Shown: positions 45,001 to 57,202, counted from the first letter of the stretch. The stretch is DNA of 64,000 bases from Rhodosporidiobolus odoratus (GCA_034387635.1 JAOANU010000005.1:1302001-1366000); one strand, 5' to 3'. Notes: generated by a model not told the origin, from the letters alone. Numbers and translations: made by a program.

Positions 45001-47020
45001 ATGGGCAACGTCTTCTCGTACGCTATCTCCGCCTGCTGACTCGGCAGACTCCGCTGACCTTTTTCTCCTCCTCCTCCCTTCCGTACTCTCAGTGTCCCGA
45101 TCTTCATCATCGTGCGTGGTTCCTGTCCAGGTTTCATACATACAAAGCAGTCTCACGCCCGCCTCTCCCAGACCCTGCGTGAAACGATTGAAGCGGCCAT
45201 TATCGTTTCCGTCCTCCTTGGTCTCGTCGAATCCCTCGTTAGCGACAAGACAACGGACTCGAACGATGTTGTCGAGAAGCTTGACCCGCAGGAGAAGAAA
45301 CGGGTGATACGGCGGATGAGGTTAATGATCTGGGCGGGTGCACTTCTGGGTACGCCAACTCCCCCTTGCAGGCTCGCCTCCCCGCCTCCAGCATGCGCTA
45401 ACAGATGGTCAACCTGTTCTTACCGCAGGACTATTCGTTGCTCTATGCATCGGTGCTGCGTACGTTCCTTCACTACGTCTCCTGCTGCTACAACAGCCTG
45501 TCTTCGAAAAGCCTGACACCTAGCTTGCTCTTTGTCTCAGCTTCATCGCAGTCGTGCGTGTGTTCATACTCTATGGTACCTCTAACACTACTGAAGCCGT
45601 GCCCTGCAGTTCTTCACCACTCTTTCCGACCTGTGGTCCGCGACCGAGGAGATTTGGGAAGGTGTCTTCTCCCTCATCGCGTGGTGCGTATCGCTACCCT
45701 GTCGCCTTTTCAGGAGATCGGCCGTACTGACCCGAGATGCTCTTCGCAGCATCATCATCTTCGTCATGGGCCTGACAATGTGCGCACCTCAGTTCGCGAC
45801 GCCCGAGATGGGACTGACCTTCTTGCCTTTTGCAGGCTTCGCATCGACCGCTCAAAGCTCAAGTGGAAGGCGAAGCTCGCCGGTGCTTTCGACGGCAAAG
45901 TCGATCAGAAGGCACTGTCAAGTAAGGACAAGCGTGAAGCTCGCAGCTCGAAGTGGACGCTCTTCATCCTGCCTCTCGTCACGGTTCTGCGCGAAGGTCT
46001 TGAGGCGGTCGTGTTTGTCGGCGGAGTAAGTAGCTCTTTGCCGGATCTACACCGCATTCGTCGTCGTATAAGCAGACTCTCCACTGACGAAAGCGCTGTG
46101 CTCTCGCCGGACAACCTTATTGACAATTCTACCGCCTGCTGCCTCTAGGTCTCACTCGGCCAGTCCGCCAAGTCTATCCCGCTTGCCGCTATTGTCGGCA
46201 TTGTATGTGGACTCATCATCGGCTGTACGTCGATTGTCCGCGACTTCAGCTCATTTTGCTTGACTGACCTTCTCAATCTTCTTCAGACCTGATCTACGCT
46301 TCCGGTTCTCGCGTCAACCTGTCGATCTTCCTCGTCATCTCCACGAATGTACTGTGAGCACGATCTTCTCTCCTGATCATCAGGCGAGCCTCTTTAGCTG
46401 ACCTCGGAGGGCTATACCCCTTTTCTCAGTTTCCTTCTCGGGGCCGGTCTGTTCTCCAAGGCTGTCGGAAACTTCGAAATCTATGCCTACAACAAGGGCG
46501 TTGGTGGCGACGTTGGTGAGACTGGATCTGGGCCTGGGTCGTTCGACCCTACTACCGGTCTCGTCTGGTACGTAGTTCTGCTTCCGCCTTGTGATGCATG
46601 TCTTGACCCTCTGGATTCTTACCGCCTACGCAGGCACCTGACCTACGGCAATCCCGATAACAACAATGCCACTGACGGATACTCGATCTTCAACGGTGAG
46701 TATGAATGGCTCTGCCTGCCGCTTGCGAGCGCACACTGATGTCGTTCGGCCCGCCAGCGATTCTTGGCTGGACCAGCAACGCCAACTACGGTACCATCCT
46801 CTCCTACGTCTTCTACTGGATCGCCGCCATGGTCAGTCTAGTCTACATGAAGTGGCAGGAGGGTCGATGCACTTTCTTCGGCTTCAAGTCGGCTGCGTGG
46901 TACCGTCGCGAGGCTCGCCGGGCGCAGGTCTCGTCAACTTCCTCGCCATCCTCCCCAACGGAGAAGAAGGACCTCGACTCGCCTATCGAGGAGGACCGCC
47001 AATTCGCCTCTCACGTCTGA
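45001..47020 (+). CDS. FTR1: High-affinity plasma-membrane iron permease Ftr1
   Basis: Ftr1 imports Fe3+ produced by the multicopper ferroxidase Fet3. Exon 1 is short (MGNVFS), then VPIFII and, across a second intron, TLRETIEAAIIVSVLLGL. RETIE is the first REXXE iron-binding motif. The second, REGLEAVVFVGG, follows near 45990. Membrane segments are interrupted by a charged cytosolic loop with KLKWKAKLAGAF. The extracellular loop before the last segment has YNKGVGGDVGETGSG, and the Cys/Trp-rich C-terminus reads VYMKWQEGRCTFFGFKSAAW. Protein ends EEDRQFASHV. About nine exons. A ferroxidase gene, often the divergent neighbour in fungi, is not adjacent here. Confidence 0.96.
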
Positions 47021-47571
47021 GACGATGGCCGTCGCCGTTGGTGTGAGGGTGAGTGTCAGAAGTCGTGAGCAGGGAGTGGGTGGTGTGCAGGGCGACTTAG
47101 TGTCGCGGCGCGGAAAGATAGAAGTCGCCGCGCATTCGGCTTATTGGTGTTTGATCTCGGGTTTTCTTGATCTCGGGTTTTCTCGTTCATCTCGGGTTTT
47201 TGGTACATTCATCTGCTTCAAGCAATACGAGTCATGCTTTTTGGTACGACCTGAGTGATCCGAAAGCATGTGAGCAAAGTTGCTTCGACCTAGCAGAGCA
47301 AGGCGTCAAGACGTCAACCGCGGAAGCAGAAGGGACCAGGCGAGATGGCGAATATGATGAATACGACAGTACAGCTTCGCCCCCCCTTTCCGGTCCCTAT
47401 TCCGCGCAAATAAAGATAAGCCCTGCGTGGCATACTCGACGCACCAGGGTATACAAAGTCGCCTGGCTGTGCGGCGAAGAGAGGGTCAGCAAACGTCGGA
47501 GAGAGTGTATCAAGGTCAAGAAGGTAAAAGACAACGAGCGCACCTCGAGCCGTCATCCAGACAGACCCGCC
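47021..47571. other. 3' region of FTR1
   Basis: About 550 bp with the FTR1 3' untranslated region, containing imperfect tandem copies of the unit ATCTCGGGTTTT around 47150-47200. No gene was recognised on either strand. Confidence 0.35.
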
Positions 47572-47838
47572 TCAGTAGTCCACACCTGCTACCGGTCCGC
47601 TCCGAGGGCCATACTTGTATTGCGTCGGCTCGACAGCCGCCAGCGCTGTCGGGCAACCTATAGCAAACAAGCGGACGTCGGTCAAGTTCAGCTGCAAAGA
47701 GCGCGCTGAGAAAGTAGATAAGAGAAACTCACCGTTTGCGCCTGTGAAGACCGATACAGCTTGCGTGCTGCTGACGAGCGAGCAGATCGCCCAAACAATG
47801 GCGAGAAGGGAGAGTGGAGACAAGGCGAACCGCGGCAT
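47572..47838 (-). CDS. Possible small secreted protein, unrecognised
   Basis: An open frame of 88 codons from ATG 47838 begins MPRFALSPLSLLAIVWAICS and looks like a good signal peptide with a cleavage-site-like SSTQA. The mature part has one Cys and ends SGPVAGVDY. An intron-like segment (GTGAGT to TATAG) lies inside but is in frame, so the protein could be 88 or about 63 residues. Alternative acceptors would give a Cys-rich tail. No family was recognised; it sits downstream of the arrestin-like gene on the same strand, 229 bp away. It may be an effector-like peptide or a chance frame. Confidence 0.35.
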   Translation of the reverse strand: MPRFALSPLSLLAIVWAICSLVSSTQAVSVFTGANGEFLLSTFSARSLQLNLTDVRLFAIGCPTALAAVEPTQYKYGPRSGPVAGVDY

Positions 47839-48067
47839 GAGGTGGGTTGGTGGTGCGGGTGCGTATGTCAGTAGGTTGATTGACACGCAGGCCGGCTAGC
47901 AGCGCACTGTACGAGAAGGTGCAGAGAGCGAAAATCGGGGAGACAAGCCCAGCGAGATCCGACGCGTCCGGATCGCGTCGAACGACTAGATACGAAGGCT
48001 ATTTGCATCCAGGAAGAACTACAACACGCTGTGCAGGTACTCCGAAAACGAAAACGGCCAATACAGA

Positions 48068-49543
48068 TCAGGAATGGTAAGCAGGTAATTGCGGCTCGAC
48101 GATGGAGGCTTCGGCATGTCGCTCGTCCAGGTCGACAGGAGACGACGCGAGGAAGACGGGCAGCGAGATGTGCAAGGAGCCTTGTGCGAATATCGGAGAG
48201 ACAAGGTGGCATCCAAGGGTGTACTGCATGGGGGAATGTTGCATCGGGAGATGGTCAGCAAAAGTCTCTTGTGCAAGACTAGTGAAGGTTGTATACTCAC
48301 CTTGATACTCAACCCTTTGCTGTCGACTGTCGCTTCACCTGGAGGCGACGTGACAGAGCCTTGCCATACGAGCGCGGTCTTCTTCGAATCCGACGCAGCG
48401 GGGGATTCTACTCTCTCGACTTGACCCTGCGCGATCCGGACGGCGGCCCAAGCGAAGTCTTGCCCACTCGAAGGATTGTCAATGGGCGCTGTACGCGTTT
48501 GGCTCGCAAGAAAGGCAGTTGCTTTGATCGTGGGCGCGTCCGAAACCAGGAGGCGGGCGGCACTAGCGCCAGAAGGATGGAGGACTAGGGTGAAAGCCAA
48601 GGGACAGCCGGAGGTCGTTGGCGGCTGACAGTTGAGCTGGCAGTGTGCAAACGACATGGGACAAAAGCACTATCAGCGGATTCAGTTGTGACAAAGGCAG
48701 ACTGCAGCGCACCTGTGCCTCGACAGTCGGGGCATCGTTTCCGCCACCTTCGAACTTGAGAGCCTTGGACACGGATATGGTCGCATCGTATGCGTGGCAC
48801 CACGGCGAAGATGGGAACCGGACAGGGAGGTCGAGGTCGAGCCTTCATGGGGTTCTTGCTGTTAGCGTGAGTCACAGGCAGAAGTCGAGAACAGGCCGCA
48901 CTTGTCATTTGACTTGAGGAAACCTTTCCGGATACCTTCCAGCTTCAAGCGCCAGCGTACATAACCCCCAGCAGCGTCAAGCGGCAAATGGTTGGCGCGA
49001 GCCGCCTCCTGTCTCGAAAGGCTAGGTAGAAGTTCGGAGACAGCAGGAATAGTGAACGAGATCACGCCGCCCTCGTCAGCGGTTCGACCAGAGCGCGCAG
49101 GAGGAGGGTCTGAGATCCCGGCGCGAGGGGCGGCAGACTCGGCGAGAGAGAGTTCTTCGTCTACGAACGTGTGCCGTTCGAAGCTGCTGACGGGCATTGC
49201 GCCTGCGCCGTTCCCCATGGACGCATTCATGATGGTTGCTGCTTGCTGTCGGATCACAAATCAACCATGATGCGCTACGATGAGGCGGCCGAGGAAGAAA
49301 ACGAACCCAGCGGTCTTTGCCCATTGTCGTGGTCTGAGTCTCGCCGATAAGTCGCAGCGATAGGCGCTCGTAGCTTCTCCCTCCTTTCACGTGTGCAGCA
49401 GCTTGTAGAGTCGCGCCCGGATAGCAGATGCCGATAACGGGTAAGTCAACGACGAGGTGGAGATGTGAACTGGAAGCGGTGCGTTGGTTGACTGTGGGTG
49501 GCTCTTTGGTATCCGGGGCACCAACCGAGGTTGATCGACTCAT
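48068..49543 (-). CDS. Arrestin-like (alpha-arrestin fold) protein
   Basis: Alpha-arrestins are adaptors that bring Rsp5-type ubiquitin ligases to membrane transporters. The protein starts MSRSTSVGAPDTKEPPTVNQ. Beta-rich segments follow in arrestin-like order: LHLVVDLPVIGICYPGATL, SYERLSLRLIGETQTTTM, HTFVDEELSL, ISFTIPAVSELLPS, GYVRWRLKLEGIRKGFLKSN and, after an intron, LDLDLPVRFPSS. The C-terminal half continues with short strands (SLHISLPVFLAS). The chosen last intron (GTGAGT to ATGCAG) yields a C-terminus with LPAY, a PY-type motif that Rsp5 WW domains can bind. A different splice would end at 48019. Assignment rests on strand pattern and PY motif rather than a strong signature. Divergent from THS1. 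Confidence 0.6.
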
Positions 49544-49791
49544 GTGAGCTGCACTCAAGCGTAGCAAGTGTCAAGGTGAGTGAGCCAAGATGGGACTCGA
49601 CGAAGCCAGTCAATCTTGACCCTGAGTCTTGGATTCAGGTCATACACAGTCGCTGAGGGCTTGACCGGTGAATGCTCAAGAGGGCTCTACTCCAACTTTA
49701 CCACACCAAACACCACATCTCGCCCTCGTACTTTACTCTCTCTCGTTCCCTCCCTCCTCATACTCTCTCCTTCTCATCCTCACCTCGCAAC
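49544..49791. promoter_or_regulatory. Bidirectional promoter of the arrestin-like gene and THS1
   Basis: The 248 bp between two divergent start codons. The 60 bases before the THS1 ATG are a CT-rich tract typical of highly expressed fungal genes. Confidence 0.5.
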
Positions 49792-52772
49792 ATGTTGGCA
49801 CCCCACCCCGTCTCGTCCACCGCCCAGCCCGCCGACTTGGCCGCTGCTGTTCCCGCTTCTGGCGCACCCGCAGCCCCAGCTCCGGCTGCTGCTGCTGCTT
49901 CCGATGCCGCCAAAAAGCCTCCGAAGGAGAAGAAGGCCAAGAAGAACGACCTCGCCGCGGGCATGGCCGCTCTCGAGCTCAACCCCGCGCCAGAATACCT
50001 CGCTAGCAGGGTCGAGCTGTTCGAGCAGCTGCAGAAGGAGGCCCAGGAGCAACTCGCCGGTACGTCCTTGCCCTTTTTTGTTCCATAATACCGACGCACT
50101 GGCGGTTCCTCCTGTGCCGAGAGCGTTCAAGGTGCAGAGGCTGACGCTTTGAACCCGCAGCTATGCCTCGGGAACCTATCAAGGTCACCTTGCCGGACGG
50201 CGCTGTGAAGGAAGGAACTAGCTACGAGACGACGCCCATGGCCATCGCCCTCGGAATCAGCAAGGGTCTCGCGGACAAGACCGTGATTGCCAAGGTCAGC
50301 TGCCCTGTCAATCTCGGATACCTTGGACCGCTGCTCATTCGCTTTTCCTGCTTCCGTGTCATTTTTTTCTTCAGGTTAACGGAGAACTCTGGGATCTCGA
50401 GCGCCCCTTCGAGGGAGACTCCGCGCTTGAGCTTCTTGACTTTGAGCATCCCGAAGGTGAAACGCAGTCCCCTTCTCTTCTCATCTAGTTGCATTCTGAC
50501 GATCATCGAAGCAATCCAGGTAAGAAGGTTTGGTGGCACTCTTCAGCGCACATCCTCGGCGAGTGCTGCGAACGTCACTACGGCTGCCACCTCGCCATCG
50601 GTCCTCCTACGGATGAGGGATTCTTCTACGAAATGGGTATGAACTCGGACCGGTACGTTCTCGTCTGTCTAGTCGATGCGCTTTCCTCGAGTATTGACCT
50701 ATGTCCATGTGCAGCGTTGTCGCCCAGACGGACTACGAGTCACTAGAAACGCTCGCTAAGAAGGTCGTCAAGGACAAGCAAAAGTTCGAGCGCCTCGAGG
50801 TCTCGAAGGAGAACCTTCTCAAGATGTTTGCTGTATGCTAGTCTTCCTGTCGCACTCTCAGCTAAAGCGCACGACTGAGATACCTTCTGTTTCTAGTACA
50901 ACCCCTTCAAGACCCATATCATCAACGACAAGATTCCGGACGGCACCTCTACCACTGTCTACCGTTGCGGACCCATGATCGACCTTTGCCGTGGCCCTCA
51001 CATCCCTCATACCGGCCGTGTCAAGTCCCTCGCGGTGCTCAAAGTACGCCCGTCGCCTGGCGCTCAATCGCTCTGACTGACCTTCGGCTCCGTTCCTCAG
51101 AACTCATCATCCTACTTCCTCGGCGATGCCGCCAACGAATCTCTCCAGCGCATCTACGGTATCTCGTTCCCCGACACCAACCAGATGAAAGAGTACAAGA
51201 AGTTCTTGGAAGAAGCAGCGAAGCGGGATCACCGTCGCATCGGAAAAGATCAGGAGTTGTTCTTCTTCCACGACATGTCCCCCGGATCGTGCTTCTGGCT
51301 TCCTCACGGTACTCGGATCTACAACACCTTGGTCGAGTTCATGCGCGTGAGTTCGGTTTGTCTTGCCTCTCGTCGGCGCTAGTGATGCTGACCCTTCTTT
51401 TCTCTGCAACCCCGCAGTCCGAATACCGCAAGCGCAACTACCAAGAGGTCATCACGCCCAACATGTTCAACTCGAAGCTCTGGGAGACGTCCGGTCACTG
51501 GCAAAACTACTCGGAGGACATGTTCAAGCTCGACGTCGAGAAGGAGACTTTCGCCCTCAAGCCCATGAACTGCCCTTCCCACTGCCTCATCTTCGCCTCG
51601 CGTGACCGCTCTTACCGAGAACTCCCGATCCGCATGGCCGACTTCGGTGTTCTGCACCGCAACGAGGCTTCCGGCGCTCTCACCGGACTCACCCGTGTCC
51701 GTCGGTTCCAGCAAGACGACGCCCACCACTTCTGCATGCCCGAACAGATCGAGGAAGAGATGGACGTCTGCTTCGCCTTCCTCAACGAGATCTACGGCAC
51801 CTTTGGTTTCGACTTTGAGCTCAAGCTTTCTACTCGGCCGGAGAAGTTCCTCGGCAAGATCGAGACTTGGGACGAGGCTGAGAAGGTGCGTTCTCCCGCG
51901 CTCTCTCTCTCTGTGGCATTCGTCTTGAGCTCACCCAGCGGCTCTCGAGCAGATGCTATCGAAGTCGCTCGACAAGTTTGTGCCGGGAAAATGGAGGGTC
52001 GACCCGGGAGATGGAGCCTTCTACGGCCCCAAGATCGACATCACCATCTCGGACGCGCTCCGCCGCAAGCACCAGTGCGCGACCATCCAGCTCGACTTCC
52101 AATTGCCCCAGCGCTTCGAGCTGTCGTACCGTTCGGCCGAAGGTGGCGAGGGCGACAAGCAGCTTCGACCGGTCATGATTCACCGTGCCATTCTTGGATC
52201 CGTGGAGCGCTTCACCGCGATTCTCACCGAGCACTTTGCTGGCAAGTGGTAAGCACCTTCACGCTCTCCCCGCGTTCCTTTTTCCGGTACTGACCCATCG
52301 GCCTTCGTTTCAACGTAGGCCATTGTGGCTCTCTCCCCGTCAGGTCATCGTCATCCCCGTTGCCGCACCGCACAAGGAGTACGCCAAGGAGGTCGCACAG
52401 AAGCTGTGGGACGCCGGTCTGTACGCAGACGCCGACCTTTCCGACTCGACCCTCCCGAAGAAGGTTCGCAACGGCGAGCTGGCGCAGTACAACTTCATCT
52501 TCGGTACGTTTTATGCTTCTCCCCCCTGTTGCGCCTGCCTCGTAGAGCTTGCCCGTCTCGTCGTGCGAGGACCAGCGGCTGATCGACGCTTTTGGCCCGC
52601 GCCCCCCACAGTCGTCGGTTCCGAAGAAGCAGAGTCGCGCTCGGTCAACGTGCGCAACCGCGACGATGCGGGCAACAAGAAGGCGCGCACGGAGACGATC
52701 AAGCTCGACGAGGTGCTCGACAAGCTGTTGAGACTCAAGGATGAGCGCAGGCTGGACAACGAGTTGCGATAG
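49792..52772 (+). CDS. THS1: Threonyl-tRNA synthetase, cytosolic class II
   Basis: Charges tRNA-Thr. The N-terminus is an Ala/Pro/Lys-rich extension (starts [20 protein letters not shown], then PPKEKKAKK) without a mitochondrial presequence. A TGS domain follows ([20 protein letters not shown]), then the editing domain with HSSAHILGE, and class II motif 1 ([16 protein letters not shown]). The zinc-binding block MNCPSH comes next, motif 2 is in [20 protein letters not shown], then [12 protein letters not shown]. Motif 3 reads [19 protein letters not shown], and the anticodon-binding domain starts at [14 protein letters not shown]. The protein ends [16 protein letters not shown]. About a dozen short introns, two of them in the last kilobase. 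Nearly all family landmarks are present. Confidence 0.97.
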
Positions 52773-52969
52773 GGTCGAAAGGGTGATGCGAGATGGAACG
52801 CGTTTGTTTGCGATAGACACAGACGCCAGGCGACAGCGTTTCCAATTGAGACAAGGCAGCTCTGGTCTTCCGGAGAGCTTGTCGAGAGGGAAGCATGAAG
52901 TAAGAAAGTATGCGGCAAGCAAGAAGACAGCAGATGTGCGCATCAAGTTGCATTCGACCGCGATGCCTT

Positions 52970-54488
52970 CTACTTTCCGAGACGCTGCCTGAGAGCCCGC
53001 TGTGCTTTTCTGTTGATCGAGAGATAGCGTAATATGTCAGCAGAGACTCATTTGGGAAGCAATGGAGAAACACTTGCCTCCTCTTCTTGTACTTGTGCTT
53101 GAGCATCGCCTTCTTGCGCTTGCGACGCACCGAGTCCATCTGCGAGGACGAACAACGCGACAGATAAGTCGGCGCTCGAGGCAGGTTATGGCACAGGTAA
53201 GATGCCAACGCACCGAGATATCCACATCTTCCACGAGCTCTGCCGGAAGGAAGACACTCTGGCCAAGTCCGTGCTGAGCCAGCTTGACCGTCGTCCAACC
53301 CTCCTGCTCGTCCCACAGCTTTACTGAACCTCGCTCAGCCTGTTGCCGTCCGGCAGCATGCGGAAGCGGGAATTGCGCCTGAGTCGCCCTGTCGACCCCA
53401 GCGTAGGTCTGCGCCGCCTGTCGGAGCGACTCGGCAGCCTCGCGCACGTAGTCTGAGCGGGCTGCCCAACCCTGCTTCATCTGAGCAGACGAGAGGAATT
53501 GATCAGCCCGTGCGGAGGATTCTTGCGGGTCGAGAGGGGTGACGAAGTGGTCGGTGAAGGCGGGGAAGGCGCTGGAAGAGGAGGTTGGGCCGGCGTTCCG
53601 GAACGGAGCGAGGAAGGCGAGCTGGGAGGGAAGGCGGGGAAGAGACGAAGACGAGGAGGGGGTCGAGGAAGACGGAGAAGACTCGCTCGGGGAGGAGAAG
53701 GGAGGGTGGACGGCGAGGTAGCGGGCGATCGCCGAGGACTGGACCTGATGCTGTCCAATCATCCATGCCTCGTAAGGCTCGACGGATTCAGCCTCCTGCT
53801 CATGCAGCTCCTCCACCTTTTGCTGAAGTTCCGCCTCCTCCTTGGCCTCGGCAGCCAGTTCTTCCTCGACACTCCGCAGCGGCTCAGGCGCATCTAGACG
53901 AACGAGGTAGGGTGCGCCCATGGGCGTGCCATCCTCCGCCAGGTCGACCACCCTGGCGACGTTAGACCCCAAGTCCTCTTCGAGCTGAACCGTCTTTCCC
54001 TGGGCCTCGAGCACCTTGTCGACGCTGAGCTCGGCATCGGGTCCGGGGAGGACAGGGAGGCTCGACAGGCGAGTAGTACGGCGGTTTCCGAGCCTGACGG
54101 GGAGTTCCAGCAGTGGTCGGTGAGTTGCGAAGAACGAGTCGGCGCCGACCAACTCCCAGTTGGCGTGGGGGATGACGAAGCGGTCGCGGGCTCCGGCCGA
54201 CGTGTGTTTGGGTACTGCTGGAGCTGTTGGTGCGCAAGGACGCTGCGGAGCGGCAGATGAGGGGGAGCGAGATGAAGTCGGAGAGGCGGAGTTGGAAGAG
54301 TCGGGTGAGGGTTTCGCGCGTTCTGATCCGTCCCGGCTGGAGGATCTACCCGAGTTTGACGAGTAGGAGAAGCGTCTGGAAGCGCTGGGAGTGTCTGAAG
54401 CGAGGTTGAGGTTGCGGTAAGATGGATGGAAGAATGAGGGAGATTGAGTGGTGACGGGAGGTTGTACGCGCGGGAGACGGAAGCGCAT
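52970..54488 (-). CDS. COX24: Mitochondrial small-subunit ribosomal protein mS38 (Cox24/AURKAIP1 family) with long N-terminus
   Basis: mS38 is a basic component of the mitochondrial ribosomal small subunit; yeast Cox24 was first linked to COX1 mRNA maturation. The diagnostic C-terminus is MDSVRRKRKKAMLKHKYKK followed by RRKAQRALRQRLGK and a stop at 52970. Reading it requires a GC-AG intron with donor AG|GCAAGT; the acceptor AACAG then restores the frame. The N-terminal part (starts MRFRLPRVQPPVTTQSPSFF) is basic and Ser-rich, consistent with a mitochondrial targeting sequence. The middle has a conserved-looking block RFVIPHANWELVGADSFFAT, an acidic Glu-rich helix and Ser-rich linkers. At about 430 residues it is far longer than yeast Cox24. 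Convergent with THS1. Confidence 0.85.
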
Positions 54489-54899
54489 GACTGATCAGGT
54501 AAACTAGCAGTGCCCCTGGTAGTCGACCAGTGTACTATACTGAGCGGTGATTGCGGTGAAGCAGTTTGAATCCAGCTGATGACTGGTTGTTGAACTCGCC
54601 TCAAAGCCTGCTTGTCGTGGTCTACACCTGCTTGACCAGCCAGTACCCGTACTCTGGCCCCCCTGCCCGTGCCATCCACCCCTCGGCGCGGTTGATTTCG
54701 CTGCTGGGTCCGACTCCCCTTCCACCACTTCATCGTTCAGCATAAGGCTCGCACCGCTACACTACACCGCTCAGGACCGCCGGACTCTGTTTGCAATCGC
54801 TCAGACTTACTTACATGAGGCGCTCGACGCTCGCCGTTGCAGGCGCCCAAGTCGCAGTGGACCTCGCCTCTCTCTCAGGAGCATTATCCTCCTGCCCCA
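54489..54899. promoter_or_regulatory. Shared upstream region of mS38 and the following plus-strand gene
   Basis: About 410 bp between divergent starts. C-rich and CT-rich stretches occur on the plus strand. An upstream ATG at 54815 in another frame has an AG-like site (TTGCAG) right after it; it might belong to a 5' exon of the plus gene. Confidence 0.35.
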
Positions 54900-56409
54900 A
54901 TGGTCTCCTCCAGCCAAGCTACCTTGTTCTACACTCGTCCTCTCGAGTCCGCCGTCGGCTGCAAGGCTGCGCTGGACTCGTCCTTTCCCCGTTTCTCGTC
55001 ACATCCTAGCATCCTCGCCTTCCTCACCTTCGACTCCTTTTTCTCCCTCCGCTGTTTCTTTCCACCCCAGTCCTCGTCGACTTCATCCGTCCATCGCGGC
55101 TCGGAGCACGGCTGCGACATGGATGTCACCACTCGCGAGACTTGCGCTACCTTTCACTACGCACTGCAGAGCGCTACCGTCTCCCTCCCCAAAGCCTCGC
55201 GCACCCCTGACCGCACCGCCTCACACCCGCCGCATCCTCCTCCCGCACGAGCATCGTCTACGTCTTTACCCACAGCCGGAAGCGCTGCTGCATCGTCAAC
55301 ACCTGCCTCGACGACCTTAGGGCAATCTTTCCCAGAACAACCGAAGAAGCACACCCCGACACAGAAGGGTGCGGGAACCTGGCAGCTCCCGTTCGCCCTA
55401 CCGAACCTACTCCACGCGAACTCGCCGCCGAGCGATCCCCCGGCCTTGCCGGTAACTCCTACCATCCACCGTGGTCGACCCTACCGCCGTACGTTTCTCG
55501 CATTCCTTCTTCGCGCCGATTCGCCCTGGAGCAAGGTCACATTCGAGCACCTGCACGAGGACTCGAAAACAGCTTGGGACGAGCTGAGATTGGCGGGGGG
55601 CTTGCCTTTCGAGGAAGCGGCAAAGGATAGTCGCGTCCAGGTAGTCGGGAAAGAATGGACCGCTACGATGCCAGAGCAGGGGCAGACGACGAGGACGCTT
55701 CAGTTTGAAGCAGTAGCCTTGAGTGGAGCTGCGGTTTCCCCAGTGAGCTCGCCTTGGACTTCCGAATCCGCAATTGTGATCTGACTTTCTTTTTCCTTCG
55801 CAGCTGGAACCGCCGACTGTGAGCGTCCCCGCCTTCCGCCCGTCCCATCACGGTGAATTTACCGCTTCTCCCGCGACAAGCGATGCTTCTCCGACAGATA
55901 CCTATCTTCTTCAACTCGTCGCCGTTCTCTCCTCCGCCTCTACCCTTTCTTCGCCAGCCGAGGTATCTCGCTTCCTCACTCAGCTTACCTGGGACCCGAC
56001 ACCCACATCAGCAGACGAGGACCTTTATCAGCTGCAAGCCTCGCCGCGAGCTGTCCTAACACGCGCGGCTGTGCAAGAATGTCGGAGGCTGGGCATCCCT
56101 GTCGCCCCCAACAGTCGCGAAATAACCGAAGCATCCCCCATCTCTCCTACTTCCACACCGTACGATCCCTTCTCGACCTCACCTCGCGATTCCAGTCTCG
56201 GTGGCGTAGCACCACCGTGCCTTTCTCCGGAGGAAGAACAGGCCTGGGTAGAGCACGTCGAGCATGCGGGTACGCCGATGCCGTCTCTCGCGTACGAGCT
56301 CTCCGCAGGAGAAAAGGTCCCGTCAAAGGTGTTCAATGCCGAGTGCTTTACGCTGGCATCGACGGGTCGGCTAGCGAAAACCAGGTTGTTGCAAGGCGAC
56401 GTAGCTTGA
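54900..56409 (+). CDS. Unrecognised Ser/Pro-rich protein, two exons
   Basis: I do not recognise a family. The frame from ATG 54900 begins MVSSSQATLFYTRPLESAVG and is open for about 280 codons. A GTGAGC...TTCGCAG intron (55742-55803) joins AVSP to LEPPTVSVPAFRPSHHGEF, and the frame runs on to the stop at 56409, giving about 480 residues. The middle is Ser/Pro/Thr-rich (55190-55400). A better-folded-looking part is RRTFLAFLLRADSPWSKVTF to EAVALSG (55490-55730), and the C-terminal part has helices around EEEQAWVEHVEHAG. There is no signal peptide or membrane segment apart from a weak hydrophobic run near residues 38-50. Codon pattern and the clean splice support a real gene. The N-terminal exon structure is uncertain. 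Confidence 0.55.
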
Positions 56410-57202
56410 GGTCCTCGTACAACGCGCTGAGCTAGTAGCTGGTGCTGCGTGTAACAACTCGGCGAGCTGTTTCTGCATTTTATGCATCATTGTGAGGCAG
56501 CCTGGCCTTGAACATCCACGAGTCGCCATTCGAGCGAGCGGACCTTGTCGAAATCAGCTTAGAATATTGCGCCCGCTCCGCATCTTACCGTTGTGTTGTA
56601 CCGCAGGCTGTACTCGTTCGTCTGTCAGCTGCGTGAGGACCCGCCGCTGACTTGTTTCCAGCATGGCAGTCAAATGACGCAAGACTTTGTCCCATCACTC
56701 GCACCTTGCTCGCACCTGCTGTCGATTCTGCGACGTGCGGCTGCTCGTGACCGTCGACCCGCCGCGCTGGCAGGCATCCCGTCGCCAATGTTGGCTCAAC
56801 ACCGCTACCAGCCATTCGCCCTTGAGGATCGCCTGATGGACCATCGGCCACGATTACCAAGCCTATCATGACGCCTCCACGGAGAGATCAGCCTGCGCGC
56901 TGCCATCGGGCAATCACAACGTTTATTGGAGCCGCCCGCGCACTATGAGGAAAAGCTTGCCATTTGGTTTCGGACGGCTAGCAGGTCGGCGATGTGCATC
57001 TCACCTGCGCCAGTGACGGCACCTTGACGTCTCTGGCTCGTTGGGCGAAGATCGTGCTGCAGGAATGACGAATGAACCAGCCTTGCTGGCGGGTACAAGA
57101 GGGCCGTTCCGGCTCCCTTTCCTGCTTCCTTCACATCCAGCTTCATTCGCACTTCTTTCACACATACTCTCCCCACTTTAAACCCCCACACACTTTATCA
57201 AT
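56410..57202. promoter_or_regulatory. Upstream region of the intact KGG-repeat gene
   Basis: About 790 bp. The last 100 bases before the ATG are CT-rich with CACACA and TTTATCAAT just before the start, suggesting a strong promoter. No gene was recognised in the rest. Confidence 0.4.

Noticed and set aside
48019..48067. Alternative C-terminus of the arrestin-like gene ending at 48019
   Set aside because: It needs a frame without beta-strand pattern; splicing at the ATGCAG acceptor gives a strand-rich end with a PY-type motif.
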